A stretch of DNA of 64,000 bases, taken from IMG/VR virus record IMGVR_UViG_3300037486_000490, positions 28,501 through 92,500 of that record; one strand, written 5' to 3'. The translations under genes and the position numbers were made by a program. The notes under the pieces are model-generated. The model worked only from the letters and a program-made list of their open reading frames with translations, was not told where the DNA came from and ran no database searches. Below, in pieces: positions 42,307-51,098 of the stretch. Each line of letters starts with the position of its first letter. The stretch's first letter is position 1. The stretch is from a virus.

Positions 42307-43156
42307 ATTCGTTGGAGAGGATGCTCTCCTCAATGTACCGGTGCCTCAGAGTACTGATACTTACATAGCCGTTTCAAATGAACTGGCTTTAACATCCGTG
42401 CGCGCTGGTATCCAGAACCTGGGACTCACCATCAAAGGTGAGGAATACAAACTGGGCAAGACCGGCAATGTGGCAACAGGCAGGATATTCATCGGTGACC
42501 CGGAGAGTGGACTGCAGCGTTGTATGGGATGGATAAACTCCTATGATCGCTCGAAGAGATTTGGTCTGGCATGTGGTGGCAATGTGACAATCTGTACCAA
42601 TGGGATGTTTACATCAGATCTGGTTATGCTACGTAAGCACACCGGGAGTATCAAAGAAGAGCTCAACGCTATGATAAGCAAAGCATTGAGGTATCTTGAA
42701 ATAAGCTTTCAGAATGCAGTTGATGCTAAAACATACTTCGAACATGTGAACCTCACCAGCAGTGCCGTAAATGAAATCATCGGACAGCTGTACCTGGAGA
42801 ACGAACTCATCAAGAACTACCAGCTGTCTATTATCAAGGACGGACTGGAGAAAGATACCAAGTTCAATATGCGTGATACACCCTCAATGTGGAATTTGTA
42901 CAACATCATTACAGAATCCTTTAAGAGGTCACATGTGTCCACATTCGTAACGGATCACATCGATCTCCACAAGTACATGATGGGCAAGGTAAAAGAATGG
43001 GAACTTACAGGTATGCCTATACCTCGTAGCCTGATAGAGGATGCTATAATAGTTCCAGCAGCAGCATTACCCATAGCTGCGCCAGCTGAAATATTTATAC
43101 CCGAACCTGTTTTAGAAACAGTAATGGAAGCTGATATTCCCGAATTGGAATTCTGA
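42287..43156 (+). CDS. DUF932-like phage/plasmid protein
   Basis: 289 residues. WINSYDRSKRFGLACGGNVTICTNGMF near residues 80-107 matches the pattern of DUF932 proteins (R..N..D, then a G..V.CtNG motif), common in phages and plasmids with unknown function. The C-terminal part is helical and ends with a Pro/Ala-rich acidic tail. Lies in the replication block. Confidence 0.65.
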   Translation: MQPRTYKFVGEDALLNVPVPQSTDTYIAVSNELALTSVRAGIQNLGLTIKGEEYKLGKTGNVATGRIFIGDPESGLQRCMGWINSYDRSKRFGLACGGNVTICTNGMFTSDLVMLRKHTGSIKEELNAMISKALRYLEISFQNAVDAKTYFEHVNLTSSAVNEIIGQLYLENELIKNYQLSIIKDGLEKDTKFNMRDTPSMWNLYNIITESFKRSHVSTFVTDHIDLHKYMMGKVKEWELTGMPIPRSLIEDAIIVPAAALPIAAPAEIFIPEPVLETVMEADIPELEF

Positions 43157-43383
43157 TGGAACAGATATATATAAAGCCAAGACCGGAGGAGCATAGTGCT
43201 CCTTCGGCTCCTGAGCCGGAGAAACTCTTTACTATCCCTGTAGCCAGGATATGTAATAAAACTTATATGATACCGGCACGCAGCAAACAGGAAGCGGAGA
43301 AGAAAGCCTATGACAAGGCTGTAAATGATGACTGGAGTAAAGACATTCCAGATTTTGAGGTGTATACATACATGACGACATGA
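43156..43383 (+). CDS. Unrecognised small protein
   Basis: 75 residues, Pro-rich start (RPEEHSAPSAPEPEK) and a beta/helix part. Stop/start overlap with both neighbours. Function unknown. Confidence 0.55.
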   Translation: MEQIYIKPRPEEHSAPSAPEPEKLFTIPVARICNKTYMIPARSKQEAEKKAYDKAVNDDWSKDIPDFEVYTYMTT

Positions 43384-43655
43384 CAACAGAAAAGAAAACA
43401 GCAGAAGAAACACTAAAAGATGAGATAAGTGATTATTACTGGCATATTCTTGAAGATGAGATCACATTTCCCGATCATGAGAAGACCCTTAAATTACGAA
43501 TTATAGAAGCTATGGAAGCCTATTCCGCCCAGCAGGTAGCGGAGGCAACGAAAGACTGCTACCCGAAGAAATATACTCAATGGTTATTAGACGGTACAAG
43601 CATGAATCTTGATGAACTTTTTGATTACTGGACTAAAAACGTAAAGAAATGCTAA
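43380..43655 (+). CDS. Unrecognised small acidic protein
   Basis: 91 residues, helical and acidic (EETLKDEISDYYWHILEDE). Four-base overlap with the previous gene and seven-base overlap with the next. No family recognised. Confidence 0.55.
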   Translation: MTTEKKTAEETLKDEISDYYWHILEDEITFPDHEKTLKLRIIEAMEAYSAQQVAEATKDCYPKKYTQWLLDGTSMNLDELFDYWTKNVKKC

Positions 43656-43813
43656 AAGATATTTGGGTTTACTACAAACTGACTAAGGATGGTTCTATTC
43701 ACATGATGGTAATAAGCTATCCTGCGACTAATTTGTGGATTGATGTAGATGCTGTTGAAAAAACAATAGCTATTGCATTAAAAAATGAGAATGTTTATAG
43801 TTGTTGGTGGTAA
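43649..43813 (+). CDS. Small protein, 54 residues
   Basis: A frame from the ATG at 43649 to TAA at 43813 (MLKDIWVYYKLTKDGSIHMM...) overlaps the previous gene by 7 bases. Composition is normal and the spacing fits the run of small coupled genes. Function unknown. Confidence 0.55.
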   Translation: MLKDIWVYYKLTKDGSIHMMVISYPATNLWIDVDAVEKTIAIALKNENVYSCWW

Positions 43814-43829
43814 TTAAATTAACAGGACA

Positions 43830-44282
43830 ATGAAACAGACACCCGAAGAACTCAAGAGAGAGTTCGCAGAGAAGCAGTTTCCTACTGTGGATTCATTTGC
43901 TGAAACAAGTATGTTTAATATTGCTCAAAGACATGCTCAAGATAATTGCCTTTCCGACCTCCACGCCCTTCTCGACAAGCTGAAAAACATAAAACGTGAG
44001 AAAACACCCGGCATTGATGACTTTGCTGACCGTGTTGATGAAATATTTGAGCAGGGCAATCCAACAAAGGCTCAGATATATGATGCCTACAATAAGGCTG
44101 TTGACAAACTGATGCCTACAGATGAAGCTGACAGATGGGATGCAGAAGAATATCTTAACACAAAGGATATTTGGAATCATCCAATGGTTTCGGACAGGAC
44201 AAATAAGAACGGTTATGAGGTTGCTGACTTAATGGCTGAGTTTACAAATCAGTGGTTTCGCAGCCGCATGAAAGGAAAGTGA
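43830..44282 (+). CDS. Unrecognised helical protein
   Basis: 150 residues, mainly helical (KREFAEKQFPTVDSFAETSM, YNKAVDKLMPTDEADRW). Starts 16 bases after the small gene before it. No family recognised. Confidence 0.6.
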   Translation: MKQTPEELKREFAEKQFPTVDSFAETSMFNIAQRHAQDNCLSDLHALLDKLKNIKREKTPGIDDFADRVDEIFEQGNPTKAQIYDAYNKAVDKLMPTDEADRWDAEEYLNTKDIWNHPMVSDRTNKNGYEVADLMAEFTNQWFRSRMKGK

Positions 44283-44357
44283 TTTTATGCACAAGGGGAT
44301 GAAAAACGACCTTTTTCTACATAAATAATTGAAATTATACAAAATAACATAGCAGAA

Positions 44358-44612
44358 ATGGCTGAAGAATCAACTGACTTTATCAAGTTCAAGGATATTA
44401 AGGGTGTACTTGTGCTTGTGGCGCTTGGGGATGGTACTCATCAGGTACTCACCAATCGAAAGACGGAACTTACCATATTAAAGATTATTGAGAACCTGAG
44501 TACCAACCTCAAGTTGAACTTGGTGGAAACACCTCTTGCAGGCATTGAAATAGATTTTCCGGATGATGTACAATCATTCCAGGATTATATTAAAAATCCA
44601 AAAAAGAGATGA
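44358..44612 (+). CDS. Unrecognised small protein
   Basis: 84 residues with a beta-rich start (FKDIKGVLVLVALGDGTHQV) and acidic end. Overlaps the next gene by 4 bases. Function unknown. Confidence 0.55.
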   Translation: MAEESTDFIKFKDIKGVLVLVALGDGTHQVLTNRKTELTILKIIENLSTNLKLNLVETPLAGIEIDFPDDVQSFQDYIKNPKKR

Positions 44613-44803
44613 AAGCATATAAAAAATGGCATGATATAAGGTATTATATAGGTAAAGATACCACTGCCACACATGTTACATGGACTACTGATTCTAAGGA
44701 AGCTATCAGCTTTTCTACTTTCTGGCAAGCTGCCAGGTTCTTTTTTGATACCCTTGGATTTAGCATAAATGCTTCAAAGTACGATCCTTTATTGCTTGAG
44801 TAA
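44609..44803 (+). CDS. Unrecognised small protein
   Basis: 64 residues, basic and aromatic (YKKWHDIRYYIGK, ARFFFDTLGF). Coupled to the previous gene by a four-base overlap. Function unknown. Confidence 0.5.
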   Translation: MKAYKKWHDIRYYIGKDTTATHVTWTTDSKEAISFSTFWQAARFFFDTLGFSINASKYDPLLLE

Positions 44804-44824
44804 AAATAAATAAACTTGATAGTA

Positions 44825-45115
44825 ATGACTGAAATTCAATACTGTGATGTACAATCACGAAAGCTCAAGGAGCAAATTTTCTCCTTTATGGAGGACAACC
44901 TCTTTGCTATTGTACGTGTGGAAGCAGAAATCGTAATTTATTACAATGGACTGAAAGTAAGTAAGAACAGGAACGTATACTCGATAAAAGACACTAACTG
45001 TTACAATGAGGTTGATAATTTGTTCATATTAAAAATGTTTCTAACACACCTTCAAAATGCAGTTAAATCAAAAGAAATTACAGAAGCAGCTGAGTATAAT
45101 AGAACTATGGCGTGA
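44825..45115 (+). CDS. Unrecognised small protein upstream of helicase
   Basis: 96 residues from the ATG at 44825; a TTG at 44816 is also in frame. Beta-rich (AIVRVEAEIVIYYNGLKVS). It overlaps the helicase gene by 59 bases, so coupling is likely. Function unknown. Confidence 0.55.
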   Translation: MTEIQYCDVQSRKLKEQIFSFMEDNLFAIVRVEAEIVIYYNGLKVSKNRNVYSIKDTNCYNEVDNLFILKMFLTHLQNAVKSKEITEAAEYNRTMA

Positions 45116-46346
45116 CAACGGATACAAGGGTACTGTTGAAGCGGTGACCGGTTTTGGCAAGAGTTATATAGGGGTACTTATCATCCAGAGGATGAATAGG
45201 GTCAATCCCAGCCAGGGCACTATCATCGTAGTACCGACTTTGTACCTGCAAGAGCAGTGGATGACCCATATCCGGGAGCATCAGCTGATGAACACTCAGG
45301 TTCTCGTAATTAATACTGCAGTAAAGACGAACTACGCATGCGATCTTCTCATTCTCGATGAGATCCACAGATATGCAGCAGATGTGTTTGGTCTGGTGTT
45401 TGACCGGGTTAGCTACAAAGCTATCCTCGGTCTTACAGCGACCATCAAAAGAGCAGACTTAAGACATCCGATGCTCCTTTCACATGCGCCTATTATCTGT
45501 ACTGTACCCGTTCGTGAAGCTCTCAGGGAAAACTTCATAAGCCCGTTCCTGGTATATAACCTGGGACTGGAGATGAATAGGGAAGAGTTAGCCGTGTACG
45601 AATGCATTAATTCAAAGTACAACTATAACTTCTCATTCTTTGAGCAGAACTTCAATAGGGTACAACAGGCTCTCAAGCATCTCAGCGTGAGAATACCGAT
45701 TGCACAGGAGTTCGGTATTACCGAATCGCAAGTCCTCATCAAAGCGGTAAACTACATGCGTGCTATGCAGGAAAGACGCGCGTTTCTCTACAGTGCACCG
45801 GCAAAAGTTAGTGCAGCACTGGAGATACTCAAGGCTTTCCCTCTTCGTACCATCTGTTTTGCCGAAACTGTGGACTTTGCCGATGAGATGACCAAAAGCA
45901 TCAATGAGGCTGAAGGAGCCGTAATAGCTGTTTCCTACCACTCTGGTATGAGTGTGAAGAAACGCAGAGAAGTTATGGCAGAATTTAAAGACCCCAACAG
46001 TGCTGTAAGGATCATTTCTACCGCCCGTGCCCTTGACGAAGGGTTTGACATTGAAGGCATAGAGCTTGCCCTTATCACATCTGGTACTTCCACCGAGCGT
46101 CAATTCACTCAGCGCGTCGGCAGGAGCATCAGGTTTGTTCCGGATAAGATCGCCCTGATAGTCAATCTCTATATTAAGGACACGCAGGATGAGCGTTGGG
46201 CAAGACAGAGACAAACGTCTATGCCAAACGGTTATTGGATTACAACAATTGAAGAAATTACGTATGAAAAACCTGAGGGTAAACATAGCTTCGAAGGATC
46301 AAAGGTCCCTCGATTTAAACTTACCGGAAATCCCACCGCTGAGTAG
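45057..46346 (+). CDS. SF2 DEAD/DEAH-type helicase (UvsW/ERCC3-like)
   Basis: 429 residues. Walker A TGFGKS at 31-36, Walker B DEIH at 101-104, LGLTATIKRAD (motif III), and motif VI QFTQRVGRSIRF near the end; FAETVDFADEM is the helicase second-domain start. The layout fits UvsW- or ERCC3-like helicases that handle D-loops and branched DNA. It overlaps the preceding gene by 59 bases. Confidence 0.9.
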   Translation: MQLNQKKLQKQLSIIELWRDNGYKGTVEAVTGFGKSYIGVLIIQRMNRVNPSQGTIIVVPTLYLQEQWMTHIREHQLMNTQVLVINTAVKTNYACDLLILDEIHRYAADVFGLVFDRVSYKAILGLTATIKRADLRHPMLLSHAPIICTVPVREALRENFISPFLVYNLGLEMNREELAVYECINSKYNYNFSFFEQNFNRVQQALKHLSVRIPIAQEFGITESQVLIKAVNYMRAMQERRAFLYSAPAKVSAALEILKAFPLRTICFAETVDFADEMTKSINEAEGAVIAVSYHSGMSVKKRREVMAEFKDPNSAVRIISTARALDEGFDIEGIELALITSGTSTERQFTQRVGRSIRFVPDKIALIVNLYIKDTQDERWARQRQTSMPNGYWITTIEEITYEKPEGKHSFEGSKVPRFKLTGNPTAE

Positions 46347-46417
46347 CTTCAATAGAGGTTACTCAATGGTGGAAGTGGATTGTCTCGCTGCTGGAGTGGT
46401 AAACAAATATTTAAACC

Positions 46418-46984
46418 ATGGTAGTATTCGACACACCAAATCAATTAGTGGATTTCCTGGTCAAACACCGGATCTCCAGCGACCAGTTCCTGTTCATGTT
46501 CCTCATTTATCGTGAGGACTATGTTGCATTGTATAAGTATACGGAACAGGTCAAGGGGCTGCATCCGGAAGAAGTCCAGGACCTCGTCCGCAGAGGTTAT
46601 TTAAAAAGCGAAAACAACAATGCAGAATATTTTGCGGACGCGTTCATCGTCACTGATAAGTTTACGTCAGAGATATTCGAGGTAACGCGTGATGCTGCAT
46701 TGGAGTTTTGGGATACCTATCCACCACTCATCTATGTACAAGGAAGAAGATTTTCAACAAAGAATGAAGACAAAGAGAAGTTCCTGGATGAGTACACAGT
46801 AAAGATAGGATACAGTCTCAGGCTTCATCGAAAGGTGATGCATGCCCTTAAATACGGCATCGAGGTAGGTGCCGTCAACACTGGAATAGGCAAATGGTTC
46901 CGATCAAAACAATGGGAGGAGCTGGAAAAGGAAATGAACCAAAACATTGGTATAGGAGAGAAATATGGAGACAAGGAACTTTGA
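46418..46984 (+). CDS. Helical protein upstream of DnaB-type helicase, loader candidate
   Basis: 188 residues. FLFMFLIYREDYVALYKYTEQVKGLHPEEVQDLVRRGYLK looks like a winged helix. It overlaps the DnaB-like gene by 20 bases. A helicase loader or primosome factor is a plausible role from position; no family recognised. Confidence 0.6.
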   Translation: MVVFDTPNQLVDFLVKHRISSDQFLFMFLIYREDYVALYKYTEQVKGLHPEEVQDLVRRGYLKSENNNAEYFADAFIVTDKFTSEIFEVTRDAALEFWDTYPPLIYVQGRRFSTKNEDKEKFLDEYTVKIGYSLRLHRKVMHALKYGIEVGAVNTGIGKWFRSKQWEELEKEMNQNIGIGEKYGDKEL

Positions 46985-47951
46985 ATACTCGCTGCCATGC
47001 CGTCAGAGCCAGGGAGCGCTGAATGACGCACGATCAGCTATTGAAGAAGGGATGAACGGTGAACAGCTTTACCTTCATACCAGGTACCCTAAACTAAACA
47101 GATTGCTGCTTGGTGGTATCCGCTTCGATAACTTCGTGTTTATTGCAGGTCCCTCTGGCGGTGGTAAGAGTATGTTCCTTAACATCCTTCACAGGGACTT
47201 CCTGAACCCAGAGCTTAACAGCGGGTTCAAACATCCCTTTCGCATCCTTCATTTCAGCTTTGAAATGTCCGCGGGAGACGAGATGCTCAGGGCGGTATCC
47301 GGTATGATGAACACCAGTTACGGTAGCCTGCTTAGCGCAGAGACACCGCTGACTGATGAGATGTACCGGGAAGCTCTGTCATGCCTGGACAAACTCGTAA
47401 ATGACAAACTGTTCTATGTGGAGAAGGCTGGTACCCGGAATGAAATTCGTGAGACTATCTATAAGGTGCATGCCAGGTTCCCCAACGACAAGCTTGTCAT
47501 CACACTTGACCATAGCCTGCTTACAAAGTACCTGGACGAGGACAGTGAGGTGGAGCTTATGTCAGAGCTTGCCAAGATGTTCATAGAAGTAAGAAAGGAT
47601 CTGGGAGCGCTTATCATTATGCTGGGTCAGCTCAATGATAAAATTGAAGATCCGCGGAGAAGAGAACCGAACCAGGGCTCATTTCATTACCCTACCAAGA
47701 CCGATATCCATGGCTCGAAGCAGATATATCATGCAGCTGACGTTGTCATGGTGCTGCACCGACCGGAACTTCTCCAGATAGAGAACTACGGACCCAAGCG
47801 ATATCCGGCTCATAGCGCATTATTCCTGCATTGCCTAAAGCAACGCAAAGGTGATGTTGGCATAATAAGATTCACAAGTGACTTTGCACACGGCAACATT
47901 TATGAATATAACGATAACATTATGAGTGAAGTAAACATTTATGGAATTTAA
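46965..47951 (+). CDS. DnaB-type replicative helicase (RecA-fold)
   Basis: 328 residues. Walker A GPSGGGKS at 62-69, Walker B ITLDHSLL near 179, and later LGQLNDKIEDP, then SKQIYHAADVVMVLHRPE, which carry the DnaB motifs H3 and H4. The N-terminal domain of full DnaB is absent, so this is a helicase-core form, as in many phages. It unwinds DNA at the fork together with the primase at 49488. Confidence 0.88.
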   Translation: METRNFEYSLPCRQSQGALNDARSAIEEGMNGEQLYLHTRYPKLNRLLLGGIRFDNFVFIAGPSGGGKSMFLNILHRDFLNPELNSGFKHPFRILHFSFEMSAGDEMLRAVSGMMNTSYGSLLSAETPLTDEMYREALSCLDKLVNDKLFYVEKAGTRNEIRETIYKVHARFPNDKLVITLDHSLLTKYLDEDSEVELMSELAKMFIEVRKDLGALIIMLGQLNDKIEDPRRREPNQGSFHYPTKTDIHGSKQIYHAADVVMVLHRPELLQIENYGPKRYPAHSALFLHCLKQRKGDVGIIRFTSDFAHGNIYEYNDNIMSEVNIYGI

Positions 47952-47966
47952 AAAAATGAAAACGTA

Positions 47967-48677
47967 ATGAAGTTACCAACACAGCCAAGCGGACCGCTGA
48001 GACGCGATCCAAAAGTCCTGATTATTTTCGGGCAAACCAAGGTGGGAAAGACTACCATGCTCTCAAAGTTACCGGCGAGCAAATACCTGGTAATAGATAC
48101 AGAGAAAGGTTCTGATTTCCTTACCGTCAACCGTCACCAGGTAAATAACCTGTCGGAACTCAAGCAGGTAATGGATGAACTTACCGCCAATATCTCCAAG
48201 TATCCATATGAGTACATCGTCATTGACACCATTGACAATGTTATAGAATGGTTTGAGAAATGGGTACTCATGAAAGAAGGCAAGGACACCCTGTCCGAGA
48301 TACCCTATGGTGGCGGTTACAGCCAAATAAGGGAAAGGGTCATGGGTGTTGTCGGTGCCTTTAAGGATTTGGACAAAAAGCTCATTCTCGTAGGTCATCG
48401 CAAGAAGACCAGTATCGAAAATGACGCCAAGGATGAGTTCTCTATCTCAACCCTGGACATCTCAGGCAAGCTGAAGAACTTCTTATGCGCGGATGCAGAT
48501 GCCATTGGCTATGTATACCGTGATGAAGAGTCCAAACTTGTCATCACCTTCAAACCAACAGATTTCCTGGAAGCCGGTGCTCGTCCGGAGCATCTCCGGG
48601 GAATGACTTTCCCCTTTGAATGGGAAAACATTTATGTGGACAGTATATCTTCCACACCAAAGGCGGCGGTAGTTTAA
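47967..48677 (+). CDS. RecA-fold ATPase (Sak4/AAA_24-like)
   Basis: 236 residues. Walker A GQTKVGKT at 22-29 and Walker B YIVIDTID near 86, followed by LVGHRKKTS. This is the pattern of the single-domain phage Sak4/AAA_24 ATPases thought to act in recombination. Located between DnaB-like helicase and SSB, consistent with homologous recombination or replication restart. Confidence 0.8.
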   Translation: MKLPTQPSGPLRRDPKVLIIFGQTKVGKTTMLSKLPASKYLVIDTEKGSDFLTVNRHQVNNLSELKQVMDELTANISKYPYEYIVIDTIDNVIEWFEKWVLMKEGKDTLSEIPYGGGYSQIRERVMGVVGAFKDLDKKLILVGHRKKTSIENDAKDEFSISTLDISGKLKNFLCADADAIGYVYRDEESKLVITFKPTDFLEAGARPEHLRGMTFPFEWENIYVDSISSTPKAAVV

Positions 48678-48682
48678 AGTAT

Positions 48683-48742
48683 ATACAGCTTTTTTATAAA
48701 ATTACGATTAAACAAAATAATATTCCGAATAAGAAGCTGTAT
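48683..48742. promoter_or_regulatory. Inverted repeat in control region of SSB gene
   Basis: ATACAGCTT (48683-48691) and AAGCTGTAT (48734-48742) are perfect inverted copies separated by 42 A+T-rich bases, in the gap between the ATPase and SSB genes. They could be an operator, a large hairpin, or a terminator arm for the upstream gene (a T run follows the first half). No consensus promoter is evident nearby. Confidence 0.5.
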
Positions 48743-48810
48743 CTTTATAATCTTCCACCTTTAACAAAAGAATATTTCGTTACTCATTTAAACTCACAAA
48801 AACATTTACT

Positions 48811-49437
48811 ATGTACGACATTAATGACAAGACAGAGAGCACATTTGTAAGCTTTACACCCGGTATTCAGGAGAACGTCCTGCTTGATGCAGTGAAATTC
48901 GAACCGGCTGATAAAGAAGGTCTAAAGGATAAAGTACTCCGGTTCGTATTTCGCGGTCCGGCAGGTGAAGTCCATACAGAGACCATCTTCCCCATCAACA
49001 AGGAGAATACCATCAAAGCAGCACAGAGCTGGAACCGTAACCCGAACGACGTTCTGAAGGAAGAGTCACTTGCCCTCACCGGCAAGGTCATGCACATCAT
49101 GACGACATTCATCCCCAAGGAACAGGCATTTCTCACAGCTTCAAGCTGGGAAGATTTCTGCGGTCAGGTCATCACCAAGCTTGGTGCTTCCTACAAGAAT
49201 GTTCCGGTACGCCTGAAAATTGTGCTGAACTCCAAGGATTACATGCAGCTTCCCAAGAAGGCAAAGGCGCCTTTCATCCAGAAGATGGCAGAAGCCAACA
49301 AGCTCGTTATCAATCCCAAGTACGACAACATCGTATATAAGATGAAAGCGGCTGTCATAGCTGATCCGTTTGCATCACCAACATCCAACTCTGAGCCGCT
49401 TACCATAGCTGCCAAGTCGGATCCGTTTGCATTTTAG
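48811..49437 (+). CDS. Single-stranded-DNA-binding protein candidate
   Basis: 208 residues. Beta-rich N-terminal and central parts, a Ser/Pro linker and a repeated DPFA tail (ADPFASP, then SDPFAF at the very end). Such short tails with aromatic and acidic residues are typical of phage SSBs that bind partners. It has its own control region and terminator, suggesting high expression. OB fold inferred, not proved. Confidence 0.65.
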   Translation: MYDINDKTESTFVSFTPGIQENVLLDAVKFEPADKEGLKDKVLRFVFRGPAGEVHTETIFPINKENTIKAAQSWNRNPNDVLKEESLALTGKVMHIMTTFIPKEQAFLTASSWEDFCGQVITKLGASYKNVPVRLKIVLNSKDYMQLPKKAKAPFIQKMAEANKLVINPKYDNIVYKMKAAVIADPFASPTSNSEPLTIAAKSDPFAF

Positions 49438-49447
49438 GTTATTAACA

Positions 49448-49475
49448 GGAGAGGGAAATAAAACCCTCTCCTTTT
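49448..49475 (+). terminator. Rho-independent terminator after SSB gene
   Basis: GGAGAGGG / CCCTCTCC stem with an eight-base loop, followed by TTTTATT, 10 bases after the stop codon. Confidence 0.9.
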
Positions 49476-49487
49476 ATTCTTTGCTCT

Positions 49488-50498
49488 ATGTACACTATTC
49501 AACCCGAGGTCACCAAGACCTCTCTATTCCAATCAATACCACAAGAGCAGATTTTTGAAAAGTATCTCGGAATACCCGTTCAATTAGACGGACTGGTATG
49601 TTCGCCTATACGCAAAGACAAGACCCCCACATGCGGGTTCAAGTACTCACGCACGGGCGTTCTGTTCTTCCGGGATTTCAGCGGACACTTCTGGGGCAAT
49701 TGCATTGACCTGGTGATGTTCCTGTACAATGTGTCTTTCAAAGATGCATTGGATATCGTGGCAAAAGACTTCAATCTTATGCAAATAGAACTCGGAGAAC
49801 TGCCAAAGCTGGTATCCCGGTTCACACCTGAGGACATTAAAAAGGATAAAGCCACCTTCGAGATATCATGGAGAAAGTACAATAGATTAGATCTACTGTA
49901 TTGGAGCCGCTTCCATATAACAGAAAAGGATCTGTACAGTCTAAAAGTAGCACCGGTAGATGCCTTGTGGATCAATGGCAGTATTAATTACGGCTATATC
50001 TCATACGATCCTGCCTACGCAATAGTGCTGGCACCAGGACAGTATAAGATCTATTTCCCTTACAGCCAAACGCGCAGGTTCTTATGTAACACAAACCTTG
50101 TAATGGGATGGGAACAGCTGCCCACATCAGGTGAGCTTGTTATCATCACCAAGAGCTTCAAGGATATCCTGGTACTGAAGAAGTTCAACGTACCGGCAGT
50201 ATCATGGCAGGGAGAATCGATTATACCCGATGATGAAAGTATCCGGATGCTCCGGGCGAGATTTCATCGGGTCTATAGCCTGTACGATTTTGACCTCGCC
50301 GGCATACGCACTGCAAACAAGATGCGCAAGCGCTTTGGCATCCATCCCCTGTTCTTCACCAATGGCAGGTTCGGCTACCATGATTGCCATGCAAAGGATG
50401 CAGCAGAGTACATCGAGCAGCATGGGCTTGAAGGAGGTAAACAATTGTATGATAACTTTTTTAAAGTAATGATAGATGACCAAACAAATCCTTTTTGA
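49488..50498 (+). CDS. DNA primase (TOPRIM, DnaG-like)
   Basis: 336 residues. The N-terminus has DGLVCSPIRKDKTPTCGFKY and FRDFSGHFWGNCIDLVMF, a reduced zinc-finger-like primase start. The TOPRIM domain shows ITKSFKDILVLKKF (Glu replaced by Lys in the usual first motif position, worth checking) and YDFDLAGIRTA. It lays primers for the DnaB-type helicase. It overlaps the RusA gene by 23 bases. Confidence 0.82.
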   Translation: MYTIQPEVTKTSLFQSIPQEQIFEKYLGIPVQLDGLVCSPIRKDKTPTCGFKYSRTGVLFFRDFSGHFWGNCIDLVMFLYNVSFKDALDIVAKDFNLMQIELGELPKLVSRFTPEDIKKDKATFEISWRKYNRLDLLYWSRFHITEKDLYSLKVAPVDALWINGSINYGYISYDPAYAIVLAPGQYKIYFPYSQTRRFLCNTNLVMGWEQLPTSGELVIITKSFKDILVLKKFNVPAVSWQGESIIPDDESIRMLRARFHRVYSLYDFDLAGIRTANKMRKRFGIHPLFFTNGRFGYHDCHAKDAAEYIEQHGLEGGKQLYDNFFKVMIDDQTNPF

Positions 50499-51069
50499 AT
50501 TAAACATACCTGAGTATATCACCCACGTTCAGTTATCGCAGCACAGAAGAGTTAAGTACTATGCAAAAGGGGACAAAATTCCCGTAAAGCATGATAGCAA
50601 CATCTTCGACAAGCAGGGACGGCTACTGGGACCTAACGGAATACCAGTGGTGAAGAACCCGCGTGTGGCGGGTACTCCATCATGGAAGAAAATCAACGGA
50701 CAAGAATTCTACAAGGGAACCGGAAATCCCATCATGCGCTCGAAGGTAATAGGCGCCATGAAAGACTTCTTCCGTCCGTACTTCGATGACATATCCCCTA
50801 TAGCAGCAGACCAGATGCCAATTACGGTAGAGCTGGAGATCCATGACAACCCGGTAGACGAGTTTGACATAGACAACCTGGCGTGGGTGTATACTAAGGT
50901 AATCCTTGACGTCATGACCGAGAAGAAGATCGTGCCTGACGACAATGTGAATTTCATAGCAAAGAGCGGCGGGTGCCAGTTCGTACGCACCAAGCCAGGA
51001 GAACTCAGGCAGTTGATAGTATCAGTAAGCAAAAATGAATATGCAGAGAATCAAAAAGTAATATACTAA
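50476..51069 (+). CDS. RusA-type Holliday junction resolvase
   Basis: 197 residues. DEFDIDNLAWVYTKVILDVM and KIVPDDNVNFI (about residues 128-163) give the catalytic Asp cluster and the KxxxDxL-like core of RusA proteins. Length is more than the usual 120 because of an N-terminal extension with HRRVKYYAKGDK. Resolves branched DNA before packaging. Confidence 0.82.
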   Translation: MTKQILFELNIPEYITHVQLSQHRRVKYYAKGDKIPVKHDSNIFDKQGRLLGPNGIPVVKNPRVAGTPSWKKINGQEFYKGTGNPIMRSKVIGAMKDFFRPYFDDISPIAADQMPITVELEIHDNPVDEFDIDNLAWVYTKVILDVMTEKKIVPDDNVNFIAKSGGCQFVRTKPGELRQLIVSVSKNEYAENQKVIY

Positions 51070-51098
51070 CCGGTATTATACCAACAAGTACAATATAC

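Noticed and set aside
45633-46286. 217-residue minus-strand frame
   Set aside because: Antisense to the SF2 helicase with intact motifs.
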